Positions 31,701 through 42,549 of a stretch of 62,779 bases of DNA are shown one piece after another. Numbering within the stretch: position 1 is the first letter of the stretch; every line of letters begins with the position of its first letter. This DNA comes from Bremia lactucae. Taxonomy: Eukaryota; Oomycota; Peronosporomycetes; Peronosporales; Peronosporaceae. The notes below the pieces were generated by a model. It was not told the DNA's origin. It did not search any database and saw only the letters and a list, made by a program, of their open reading frames with translations. The stretch spans positions 3,360,275 through 3,423,053 of the forward strand of contig NC_090621.1 in NCBI RefSeq assembly GCF_004359215.1, read 5' to 3'. The position numbers and the translations under genes were made by a program.

Positions 31701-33361
31701 CTTTTACGAATTGATTAGAGTTTGTAGTTGAACTGTCCAAGTCTTAAGCAAATTGAATAATGAACGACAAGTGAACGGGTCATGGTGTGTGCAAGAGGGT
31801 TTCAACCGCATGTCATGAAACATTTAAAATCGATTTCGAGATAGAAGAGAGACCACGTGCAGAGGTTTGACACACTTCTGATTGCGGTAACACATGGTGG
31901 AAGTATATCGATTTCTATCCCAAACTAAATGCCGTAATGAAGCTCTTTTACCTTTTGTGCATATGCGTACGCAACTTGGCAACAACGTATTTGCAAAGAA
32001 ACGAAATCTGCTGGACAGCATGTGTCCATTCTCATGCCTGTAAGTTTGTTATTTGTGGTCTAAAAAAGAGCTTTACGTAAAACAGGTGTCCTTGGTATAG
32101 GAAGTGCCGTTTTTTAGCATTCGAAAAAGCCACGTCTCTATCGAACATCTAATTCAGGAGCTGACACGGTAGAGGCAAGAACTTTATCAAGTAATGCAGT
32201 TGCTTCGTTTTTAGAACTTATCCCGATTGCTCTATTCCTAACAATATGATTAGCAACTTCTTGGGCTAAACGCCGTATTTAAAAAGCTATTTATACATTG
32301 GTTGCTGGATCTTACCGCGGATGATCCGACAATTATGCTAATGTCACTAAACGTGCAAATTGTTATGAAGGTGGAACAAGGAATTGCTCAAAATTTAGCT
32401 CCATTTTAGTTTTTAATTAGTGTTTTGTCATAACTTGAGAGTTGTCGTTGATGCCTGCTAATGACCAGCGCCTACCTCACGTAGATAACTCTTTAACTTA
32501 AGAGATATAGACTGACGAGCGCCCGTTTAAATTTACTTAAAGATCAATATTGATCCGTGCTTTGATGTGCATCCAACGTGTTCGACTGCGATTTTCTAAA
32601 AAAGAACTTGCTTCTAAATTAAAAAAGTCTGAAATAATTGATACAACGCAGTTTCTGTACAGTTGATGCTTGACATAAAATCTCGCAATGTGTTTAGTTA
32701 CCACTCGCAGAACTTGGACACTAGTGGCAAATTCACAAACTAGCCGATCCATAATCTTAAAGCGCTTACGACATTAGTCGCGTCGCCATTGCACCTCGTT
32801 GTCAATGCTCTCCAAATATAGGCAACTTCTGTATAAGAGACACGTAGCATGCGTCCACATGTTGCCAATTGTTTCAAATTTAGTGCTGCTGATTTCTGTT
32901 TATTATGGACTGCGAAAAATTAGGTACACACTTTTAGTCATAAACAAATTTGAACCAAAAAGATTTGCGAACGTCGCATCAGAACAAGGCTCCGGAGTAC
33001 ACGTCTTGATATAGCTTTGTTAGACTTATCCACGCTCCTGATGCTTCATCGACGCCTTTGCGTATCTTAGTATTAGTTTGAGCTTTGTTGTTTGGACAAA
33101 AGCAAGGCCATTACAGCGCACAGCTTTCACGCTCATTCCTAAAGTTTCAAATGCTTCGTTTCTTGTCGGTGTAAGAACCAGCATTGATTCTGTCGTGAAC
33201 ATATGCTTATCATCTCAATCGTATTTCATAATCGACTTGTTCGTTCAAGAAATGCACTATCACCCTCTTTCGAACAATGTTTCTTTTTAATGAACTGCTC
33301 ATTTTACAAATTGCTTTACGGCATTAACAATCAAATCAAGACTTAGAGAAACTCCATAAAA
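31701..33361. other. Intergenic, 1.66 kb
   Basis: AT-rich. No gene, LTR or tandem repeat recognised. Confidence 0.5.
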
Positions 33362-33589
33362 ATGCGTGTTCTTTTGTGCTGCATGCTTCTAGCCTTCATC
33401 TCTTCTACTGCCGCCGAGAATTTTCTTGATTCGTTCATCAACAGTGTCAAAGACGCCACGAGTACCGCCATTGATGATGCGATCGAAAAAGGCATGACGA
33501 AGGCCACTGACAGTGTATTTAATTTCCCAAATAAATCCATGGATGTGCTCAATTCCTCGAGTGAAGCTGCTGACAAAGACGAAGAGTGA
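33362..33589 (+). CDS. Small secreted protein, 75 aa
   Basis: Signal peptide MRVLLCCMLLAFISSTAA, with predicted cleavage before EN. The mature part NFLDSFINSVKDATSTAIDDA is amphipathic and aligns with NFFTDYLNNIGDATDNAAQQA of the protein at 58403-58651. No cysteines in the mature chain and no RXLR. The two are probably paralogues; function unknown. Confidence 0.65.
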   Translation: MRVLLCCMLLAFISSTAAENFLDSFINSVKDATSTAIDDAIEKGMTKATDSVFNFPNKSMDVLNSSSEAADKDEE

Positions 33590-34040
33590 AATTTATAGTC
33601 CAAATTAGATTTCGGAAGCTGTCACAAACTTCTGATAAGTATACGATGCTTTCTTTACCGCGATCACAATTCCTTAAATAGCAGCAAGTTTTTAATGACT
33701 GAGTCTGTGAATATATGCTACAATTTCCGGGACTATTACTGCTTCTTTCAAATCACTGTGCAAATGCAAATTAAATTATAAGATTTCTTATTTTTCTTAT
33801 TTTTTGTTTGGCAACAAGCTGATGTTCGTGAGGGCCCCATTGCGCTGAAATAGGGATACTTGGTGACTAAGCTTCTGAATCCAGCTTAAAAAAATCAGCT
33901 CTATAATTATTTTGACTTGTATAAAAACTCTAGTATGTATATTCTATCTAGTAGTAATTCTCTGCAGCGTCTTAAGGCAGGCACTGGCCAATATGGACAC
34001 TAACGGCTGCTACATCTCCATCCCCGTGCATTATGCTGAG

Positions 34041-34206
34041 GCATTACTAAGTCCCTGTGGCATGACTAGCCACTCCCATAGCATACTGCTTGGGGTGCTT
34101 ACTGCTGTGAATGGAATATCATGTTCACGCATAAGGATCTGATAGAATCCATCCATCAGATCCGTTGACGCAAAGTTAGTAGTCTGATATACAATCAATG
34201 ATTACA
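34041..34206 (-). pseudogene. RT fragment of a family B element
   Basis: The minus strand encodes the conserved RT stretch around SGMLWEWLVMPQGLS, with defects. It is the target-side flank of the insertion that follows. Confidence 0.65.
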
Positions 34207-34211
34207 TTTCT

Positions 34212-34650
34212 TGTAACGGGGTGAATAGTTACATGAAATTAACACTTAAAGGTTTTTAATTAATATATTACCTCAAAGGTAGATAATATTTGGAGAATTT
34301 TACTTTACATGGTAATATTCTAGAGGCGTATCTATTGGTAGATATAGACCATTGTATCTACTTTCTCCGTGGTCCAGTCAGCGCTGGACGCGCGTAAAGA
34401 GAAAGACAGATAAGACTTCTAGTACATGTTTTGTATCAGTTTATAATTAAATTAGTATTAAGTAGATAGACAAGAAGAACTTAATTATATTAATGCAGAT
34501 TTAATTAACCCTCTTTAAAGAAGTGTTTTGTAGAGAAGAATTCCTCTGCACGTACTAGTGTACGTGAAGTGTTGTGAGGCACCACTCGCACTGAGGCAGT
34601 GTGAAGTGGACTTGTAGTCAAGCAGTACAAGTCGGCAGTGCCCCGTTACA
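34212..34650 (+). repeat. 5' LTR, family B
   Basis: 439 bp, TGTAACGGGG...CCCCGTTACA. Near the 3' end lie hairpins with arms CACGTAC/GTACGTG and CGCACTG-type, as in all copies. Confidence 0.9.
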
Positions 34651-34651
34651 C

Positions 34652-34665
34652 CTGGTAGCACTTTG
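34652..34665 (+). other. Primer-binding-like site
   Basis: CTGGTAGCACTTTG begins two bases after the LTR. TGGTAGCA would pair with a tRNA ending TGCTACCA, the 3' end of some initiator tRNA-Met; the same 8 bases follow family B and family C LTRs. Confidence 0.55.
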
Positions 34666-34700
34666 TAGTCCGTCCAAGGACCACATTCCAATCATCTAAC

Positions 34701-35805
34701 ATGGACATGTTTGATGATAATGGAAATACGCATCACGTTTTTTTGCGTGATAGCTACTCCTTCCTAAGGGACATAGAAAGAGTGCGGTCGAACGATGCCA
34801 TCTTGGCCATGCTGTCCGGTTTGGACAGAGATGCCCCCCCCCATTCAGCCATCGCCAAGTTCATACAACATGAACTTGACGAGATGAAGAAAAAGAAGCC
34901 TTGCTTAATCAGCAAGGCTCTCAACAGGCAGAACTGTTGAGGTTACAGCAGGTACAGACCCCTGTACCTGGGATGACGCACACGCGTCGTCCGGAAACCT
35001 TGAAAATTGACATTTCTAAGTATAGGGAGTCGAAGAAGACTCCCTCTTAAGATGGTTTTGTCGAGTTGGACGATGTCATAAGGGCTCGGCACATCGTCGA
35101 CGAGCAAATGCAAGTCGCATTTGCTCAGTAAAATCTGGGAGGTCGTGCTAAAACATGGGCACTAGGCCTCAAGTTGCGCGACCCATATGTCTTTGGGTCG
35201 GTAGAGGCTTTTTAAGCCCGGCTCAAACAGACGTTTGAATCGCGTAGGGCTGAGTTCAGAGCTCGTTCGGAGCTTCTGAAACTCAGCAAGACAAGCGTGA
35301 TGTTCACGCTTATGCCCAGCACATACGACTAATAGGGAGTTGTAACCAAAACGACCCAGTTCATGAACACACGTTGATTACTGTATTCATGCAAGGTCTT
35401 ACGGATGGTCCCGTGAAGACCCACCTGTTCCGCTTAATACTGGATAAGCTTGAAAAAGCAATATCCGTTGCGGAACTGGAAGACGTTAGCTTGAGACAGG
35501 CTCATGCTAGTTCGTCATCGTATCGTCCTCCAAGACGACACGAGGTTGGAGGTCCAGAACCTATGGACCTTTCTTATGTCGATAGCGAGAAGCCTCGTTT
35601 TTCGAACAATAAGCGAACGCAGAAATGCAATCGCTGTCAAAAGTTAGGACACTCCGTTCATGAGTGTAGTGCCCCACGCCTAGTAGCGAGAGGTACTGAA
35701 CGTAATTATGGACCGAATGCCAAAAAGGGCAACGGTCGCGGGTCCGACGTTGTTACGAAATCGCAACAGCGAGGCGGACCGCCAAAAAACCGTCGGAGTC
35801 AGTAG
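34701..35805 (+). pseudogene. gag (family B)
   Basis: Starts MDMFDDNGNTHHV and is broken by frameshifts around 34790 and 34940 to 35370. The distal frame 35374-35805 is open, with the linker ASSSSYRPPRRHEVGGPEPMD and zinc knuckle CNRCQKLGHSVHEC. The nucleotide sequence is a run of hairpins. Confidence 0.8.
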
Positions 35806-36297
35806 GGGCGCAATGCCGTACTGATCCAGCAACCTCAAGAGAATTTGCAAATCTCTTGACTAAAGTTGCTCTAAACACACAATCATTATGTGTCTCTGCA
35901 CCTGGTGATGAGGTATCCATCATCACCTTGAAATTAAAATGACAAATGATTGGTCACTTAGAGCCATAGTGGACTGTGAAGCGTCGAATAACTTTGTTCT
36001 CGCCAGTCGCTAGAGGGTCGTAGGGCTCAATATGTTAAGCGCGACATCCCTCCAACGAGGAAGACGGTGCATCTAGCGACAGGCGCATCGTTAACAATAA
36101 TGAAACGCGTAGTGAAATTTCACTACACGTTTAGAGATGTACAGTAGGATGATGTTTTCATCGTACTGGATTTGGATGACAAATTTGATGTCATCCTAGG
36201 TTTACCTTGGCTCAGAAAATATGAGCCAAGGATCAGCAGGCAGCATCGATCCATCAAGATGCCTGCCACTTGTTCATCAGATGTCCATCTGATGAAC
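34897..36297. repeat. Chain of perfect inverted repeats through gag and protease
   Basis: Perfect stems with short loops include 34897-34919 (9-bp arms), 34920-34941 (8), 34949-34970 (9), 35025-35044 (7), 35102-35126 (10), 35293-35311 (8), 36174-36196 (8), 36205-36231 (10) and 36272-36297 (12, loop 2). Several abut directly. Confidence 0.88.
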
Positions 36298-39235
36298 GTC
36301 TTGGAGCGTCCACAAGCGTGTGGATGTACTACAAAATTTGCTCTGTTGTATTTATGAGATATTGCTGCTCCTTTAATATCTAAATGCAGGCCGCCATTTG
36401 CACCTGGATTGACAATTGAACCAAAAGAAGCGTGTAGTATGCTTGATAAGTTGGAATCGGAATTATACTTTAGAAATGAGCACCCACAGACGGCCCTAAA
36501 AATATTTTTGCCAGAAGCACAACTGAGATTTTGGTTGTAAATAGTTGTGATATCATAATATTATGAGTCCGTGACGAGTGAGTGCGATGGCCTCACGTGT
36601 GGTTCGGTCGTTAGCACGACTGCACAAGATCAAAGTGTGATTACTAATCACCCTGTGGAGTCAGCCGCCGGCGGCTGTGCGAATGCACAGGCAGTGCCGA
36701 AGGTCCACCACTCGAAGAAGTCGAGTGGATTGAGACATAAATGTATGCCTAGCGAGCGACATTCAAGGAAGATACCGGTTGTCCAAAATGGACAACACGA
36801 TGATCCTAGGTCGGGTAGAGAGTCGACCTAAGAGGACCCGACTGTGATCGCGCAATCACAGTTGGAAGATGTTGAGGTAACACGTCCCGACGTACTTGAG
36901 CAGAAATCTTCTCAAATAGTTGAAGTAACTAGACTTCAAGATCCCAAAGGATTAATCCCTCGGCAGCCTGTGGATAAATCCCACGAAGAAACCGAGACAT
37001 TAAATGTCTTGGTTAATAACGGATCAACAGTAGGCGCTTATACTCTTGATCTGTATGCCTCCGAAGTTAACTCCGAAGATAACTCAATTGCCAACCCTAG
37101 AACCCAAGCGGTTCTTGAGAGATCTGCATAGTGGTAGAATCAAGTAGATCTTCGTACTTGTCACAGAGGACGAATGCGTAACCGATATTCGGTCAGCGGT
37201 AATTTATGCAGAGAACGAACAGGTCCTCAGCAGCTCATCGATGGACGAAAGTGTCTTCGATGTGAAGACTCGGATTGAGACATATACTACTCAATTCTGG
37301 GAGTTTCTTAAGACAAATCGATGATACAAGGATTTGATTGAATTTAGGGATGTATTCCCCGAAACAATTCCGCGCGAGATGCCTCAGGATAAAAGCACTC
37401 GGCATGAGATCGAGCCCAAACCGGGCTCGAAGTACTGTGTCATGAAGCAGTACTTGCGATCAATAAATTCTTTATCGATCGAGTAAAAGCGGGCCATGTG
37501 AGGGAGTCAACCTCCTCACATAGATCTCCGGCCTTCTGTGTGCGAAATTCCACAGGAGGGTGGCGGATAGTGCACGCATTCAATAAACTGAATGCTGCTA
37601 CGGTACCGGCTCAAACACCGATACCTTAAAAAAGACGTATCATAGATGGTACGTCTACGATTACCATCTTTTCGTCTATGGATATGATGGGTGAATTTAA
37701 TCAGACCCTTATGCGTGAACATGATATCCCGTGCACAGCAGTGACGCTCAGTGAGATGCTCTGGGAATGGCTAGTAATGCCACAGGGGTTTAGTAACGCC
37801 CCTGCAACATTCAACAAATGCGTAAGGAATCTGTTGAGACCGGAACGAGAAATTCGTTCCGAGTTATTTCGACGATGTATTCGTCCATAGCCGGGCCATG
37901 GACGGAAAGTTGGACGTGGAAGTTCATAAAACTCACGGTCGTCAGATTCTTACACTTATGCGAAAGCATAAGTTGTACACAAATTTCACGAAGTGTATAT
38001 TCGCTGCAAGCGAAATACGAGTTTTTGGGTGCATCGTCGGTAAAGACGATGTGCGCTCTGATCCCGAAAAGATCGAGGCAATCACCGACTACCAGTTCCA
38101 GTCGATGGCAAGGGACTTAAGAAATTCCTTGGTTAAGCGGCGTCCTTGCACAAGTACTCTCGCAATTATGCAGAGATGACAGTGCATCTCTCTCGTCTCC
38201 TGAAAAAAAACGAGAAATGGTTATGGAACGCTAATTGTCAGCGTTCGTTTGAAGGTATCAAGCAACGCTTGATGCAATCGCCCATTTTGGCGATTTCAGA
38301 TCAAGACAGACCATTCCATGTGGTCTGTGACGCCAGTGATTTCGCAATCAGCTGTGCGTTAATGCAATACGATACAGACGGCGCGGTGGGCGTCGTCTGT
38401 TATCAATCGCATCAGCTGCAGCCAGCTGAAAGCAATTACTCAGTGCATGACAAGGAACTCCTTGCCATGAAATATGCTCTGGCTAAGTTTAGGCTATCTC
38501 CTAGGAGAAAGACCGTTCATCGTATATACGGACCATGCGTCATTAGGCACGGCCGTAAATAGCCAACACCTCTCGCAAAGAATGGCGAGGTGGCTATCCT
38601 TCATCGCCGAGTATAATTTCTCCGTGGAGTATAAACTAGGACGACTAAATGTCGTCGCTGATGCATTATCACGCCGACACGATTTCATTTCGGCATTGCA
38701 CTCCAACAGTGAAACTAATCCTACTGTTGCAATACTCACTTCGAGTTTTCCGTCATCAACCTTTCTTGATAACATAAAGAAAGCCTATACAGAAGATAAG
38801 GACCTTCCGCATTTAACTGTTCATCTGATTAATCCATCCGACAAATCTCTAAAAGATTTACCGGCTTTATGTTGATCGTTATCCGATCGATAAGCAACAC
38901 GCAACGGCTTATTGTATTACACAGCCGTTGCTCGCGACACTCCAGGTGTCATCGTCCCAACTCACAATGATTTGCGCTTGCGCATCATTTATGAGTGCCA
39001 CAATTCACGAACAAGTGGGCATCGTGGACGTGAGAAGACTTACCTCACAGTAAGTCGTGACTTTTACTGGCCTTGCATCAGCGAGACTTTATCTCGCTTA
39101 TTGTTGCCACTATACCATCGATGCTTGAAAAATCATCGAGGTAAAAATGTTCCTCAGCGCGAAAGGTCTTCGCGCTGGGATCAAGGCCATGTCGCTTTGT
39201 CGCAATTAAATAAGGGATATTTATTGGAAGGATAG
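35940..39235 (+). pseudogene. pol (family B): protease, RT, RNase H, integrase N-terminus
   Basis: Protease region with FDVILGLPWLRKYEP near 36180; RT from about 37460 (GGWRIVHAFNKLNAAT, SEMLWEWLVMPQGFSNAPATF) with the FDD box region near 37870 in a shifted frame; RNase H at about 38280-38560 (FHVVCDASDFAISCALMQYD); integrase HHCC zinc finger near 38990-39120 (HNSRTSGHRGREKTYL...RCLK). Frameshifts near 37860, 38130 and 38500. The D,D-35-E integrase core is absent: after about 39180 the sequence goes directly to the 3' region. Confidence 0.8.
36333..36577 (+). other. Foreign insert of about 245 bp inside the family B element
   Basis: Present here but absent at the matching point in the copy at 2595-2610. 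It reads as protein with one stop (FAPGLTIEPKEACSMLDKLE, then HPQTALKIFLPEAQLRFWL). Source not recognised. Confidence 0.55.
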
Positions 39236-39304
39236 TTCTCTCCAGACAAGCTATTAATTAGCTGTTCGGGCAAAGGCCAGGGGCAAGACGAGACATTTTA
39301 GTGT

Positions 39305-39885
39305 CTACGATCCCCTTAGTGGTACGCACTGAAGCAAAGTACCATAACAACTTTTTTTACGATGGCTTACACCATCGTCATCACCACGTTCAGAAATGTG
39401 TGCGGGTGACAGCACGGGAGATAGTGCTGGCGGTGAGGAATTATCCTTATCGTCGGAACCGAACATGGTGTAACGAATGCTACCAGCACGTCTACTCGAA
39501 TGAGCCCCCTCATTCGAAGGCTCATTGTCAGCCGTCCGACGATGATCAGGCGACTGTTCTGTTCTCCCCGAGTCGGCCATTTCGTCCGACTCGCATTCGT
39601 AGTCGACCTCCAAAAAGGAGTCGCATTCACGTGGTGTATCACCACGTGCACCCGCAACAATTAGAGTTGCGGGAGAAGGTGGCACCACGGCAGACGAACG
39701 TCTGCCGCAAGAGACAATAATGCGTCGCCCGCGGCTGCATGAACCGCAGCCGAAGGCGCCGCACTATTCGCATTCCGCATGGAAATGTTAGCCATGCGAT
39801 AGAAATAAAAATGATGGATTTGACCAATCAACATCGTTTTAAATAAAGTGGTTTTATAGTGACCACTCTTTCCAATCACAGTCAA
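39305..39885 (-). pseudogene. Antisense ORF of the family B element, frameshifted
   Basis: Same position and protein as 18040-18513: MANISMRNANSAAPSAAVHAAAGDALLSL, then after a frameshift near 39690 ECDSFLEVDYECESDEMADSG and GSDDKDNSSP. Opposite to gag-pol. Confidence 0.7.
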
Positions 39886-39912
39886 AGTGATTGTCGTTTA
39901 AGGGAGGAATAA

Positions 39913-40302
39913 TGTTTCGGGGTGTATCGTTACATGAAATTAACACTTAAAGGTTTTTAATTAATATATTACCTCAGAGGTAAATAATATTTGGAGAATT
40001 TTACTTTACATGGTAATATTCTAAAGGCTTATCTAATGGTAGATATAGACCATTGTATCTACTTTCTCCGCGGTCCAGTCAGCGCTGGACGCGCGCAGAG
40101 AGAAAGACAGATAAGACTTTTAGTACATGTTTTGTATTAGTTTATAATTAAGTTAGTATTAAGTAGATAGACAAGAAGAACTTAATTATATTAATATCTG
40201 CACGTACTAGTGTACGTGAAGTGACGTGAGGGACAACTCGCACTGAGGCAGTGCGAAGTGGATTTGTATTGAAGCAGTTCAAGTCGGCAGTGCCCCGTTA
40301 CA
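39913..40302 (+). repeat. 3' LTR, family B
   Basis: 390 bp, starts TGTTTCGGGG and ends CCCCGTTACA. About 45 bp before the CACGTACTAGTGTACGTG palindrome are deleted compared with the 5' LTR. Confidence 0.88.
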
Positions 40303-40307
40303 TTTCT

Positions 40308-40574
40308 AAGCTTACAACTCGGAGAGACTTACAAGCTCAGGAGATTACCTAATTCTTGTGATGAGGTGTATCGTTGCATTACATTAAAGCCGGCACGGCA
40401 CGATGGGATACGCAGAAGAAGGTAATTCGGTACAGGATGGCCAATCACATGGCATGTGAAGGATATGCGCCAATTCCTAGAGCTCGCTAATTGCTTGCAT
40501 TAATATAGCAAGAGCACTCCTTAAAGCTGCCATGTAACGGGGCACCTTTACTAGTTCTGATAAGTAACTAGTAA
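40308..40574 (+). pseudogene. Fragment related to family A pol
   Basis: The stretch 40450-40515 matches 44253-44310 (CGCCAATTCCTAGAG...TTGCAT...ATAGCAAGA), an RT/RNase H connection of family A. The rest is not recognised. Confidence 0.45.
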
Positions 40575-41114
40575 TGTAACGGGCTAAAGTTGCCTAATGT
40601 TACACAATCCTCCTTAAGTACACAAATTGTACTTAAGGGGATGGTCAATTACTTAAGTAATGAAAGTTGACGTACCACTTGGGTGTGGTTTACATTGTAA
40701 CCCACCCTTGTATGTGTGATGTCCGTGAGGGCATTTACATTAGCGGAGATGACGGCTAGCGTCATTCGTTACGCGGGTATCTAGAAAAATTCGCTCACAA
40801 TACATATTGGTGTTATCAACAGAGATGACATCTTATGATTGGTAAGAGATAGGTATTTCTATTCAATACGATCAAAAATAATTCAGTCTGGAAACTACTT
40901 ACTACTTGGCAAGTGCGCACGAGGAGCCGGATTACCGCCCCCGTGACGACACGTATACCAGAGTACTTAGTGCGTTGGGTGAGGTCGCTAAAGCTCCCAC
41001 CACAACTAGCTCACTGCACGCAAGAGAAGACGGTCCAACCGCTTTCTCGCTGCGCTTGAGTGTGTGTCTAAGTAGAGAGTGACTGCATTTTTCATAAAGA
41101 CGTGCCCGACTACA
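40575..41114 (+). repeat. 5' LTR, family A
   Basis: 540 bp, TGTAACGGGCTA...GACTACA. A degenerate primer-binding-like TTGTAGCACTT follows. Confidence 0.82.
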
Positions 41115-41379
41115 CTTTGTAGCACTTGAAATTTTTCCCACGATCCGCATCATTGCGTATGTACGTAAGGATGAGCCTCAACATCGATTGAGCTTATTTA
41201 CCCAACCTCTCCGAACATCATCCGGAGGTGGCAGGGCTAATGGCGCAGGGACTTGGTAAACAAGCCCTGGCCAGGCTCCTGAGTAGTCCTCCTGAGCAAC
41301 ATGTTGCTGCTCAGTTGGAGCAGTTTGAGGCATTCGTGCTCGGATAGCGGAGGGCCGCGTCCGAAGCACAAAGCCATGC

Positions 41380-42262
41380 TGCGGCGGAGTCCGTCACTCA
41401 GACTCAGGATGAGCTGAGGCATGAGCAGGCTCGGAGCGAGGCTCTCAACAGGACTGTTGAGATGCTCTCTGCCCGGCCGCATCAACCGAGGCCCATTCGG
41501 ATGGACCCGCCCAAGTTCGATGGAACTGCGGCGCACACGATTGTCCACTGGCTTTTAGCCGTGGAGCAATGTGGTGTCGCCCAGCTCATCGAGGACGACA
41601 GCCGGATGGTGTCGTACGCCATGTCGCATCTGCGCGGTAAGGCCTCAGAGTGAGCTTACTCGGCGCTTATGGCGGACAGAAAAGCGTTCCCCTCATGGGC
41701 GATCTTTAAAGAAAAGATTCGCGCCATGTACCAGCCGCCGAACAACGAAGTGTTGCTTCAGGCGCGCTTCTTTGGGGCGCGACAGGCGAAGCGATCTCTG
41801 CAAGAGTATGTGCAAGAGATGCGCTCGCTGTCGGCGTCCATAACCATAGGTCCAATTCCGGAGCACATTAAGGTGCCCACGTTTATGAACGGACTACGGC
41901 ATGGCCCATCGCGACAGGCCCTTTTCAGAAAGGTGCCGTCGACGATGGAAGAGGCAATCCAAATTGCCTTAGTTGAGGAGCAATCCTACAACAGTACCTC
42001 GGCGATAGTAATATAATGGTATAAGCTTTCGGCCGAGACGTCAGATGCCACTCCCATGGAGTTGGGCAATGCAGACGTTGCCTGTTACAAATGCGGCAAG
42101 CGCGGCCATATGATGGCTCGCTGCTATGTCAGTGTCCCTGCTGGGGCGAAGACGCCCAGCAAGAGGACTCCCTTCCCAAAGGGCGATGACAAGAACCAGC
42201 GCGCGAGACGCATGAGTCCTGCATCGACCACTGAGGGGTCGGGAAATGCAGGAGCCCAGTAG
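41380..42262 (+). pseudogene. gag (family A)
   Basis: Open pieces at 41462-41653, 41669-42016 and 42056-42262 carry the capsid-like region (MDPPKFDGTAAHTIVHWLLAVE, SWAIFKEKIRAMYQPPNNE, RSLQEYVQEMRSL) and a CYKCGKRGHMMARC zinc knuckle. Stops separate them. Confidence 0.8.
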
Positions 42263-42549
42263 GGGTGGGATGCTCTACTGACGCGGACTCTGAAGCTACC
42301 CCTAAGTTCAGAGTTGTCAAACAAATGGGTAGCATAATTCCTGAGGTCTCGAAATCACGGACCTCAACCCTGCTGGTCTATAGCGCTCAAGTACGAGGCT
42401 ATAAAACCAGGTGATGACCCTCCAAGTGGATTCGAATGCATCACAAAATTTTGTAAAACTCGCGGCTCTAAGAAAGAGACCGGCGATGTTTGAGTCGCTT
42501 TTCCAGTATGGCAAGCATGAAGGGTGACCTTTTGTTTAGCGAATGGCGC

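Larger units (their letters stand above)
34212..40302 (+). mobile_element. Complete family B Ty3/gypsy LTR retrotransposon
   Basis: Two LTRs (34212-34650, 39913-40302) are flanked by a perfect 5-bp target duplication TTTCT (34207-34211 and 40303-40307). Primer-binding-like TGGTAGCAC follows the 5' LTR, and AAGGGAGGAATAA precedes the 3' LTR. Order inside: gag, protease, RT, RNase H, integrase zinc finger, antisense ORF. All long frames are interrupted and the integrase catalytic core is missing. The two LTRs differ at several percent of sites by eye, and the 3' LTR lacks about 45 bp, so the insertion is not recent. Confidence 0.92.

Noticed and set aside
33362..33589. RXLR or Crinkler effector
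   Set aside because: No RXLR, EER or LFLAK motif in any of the three small secreted proteins.
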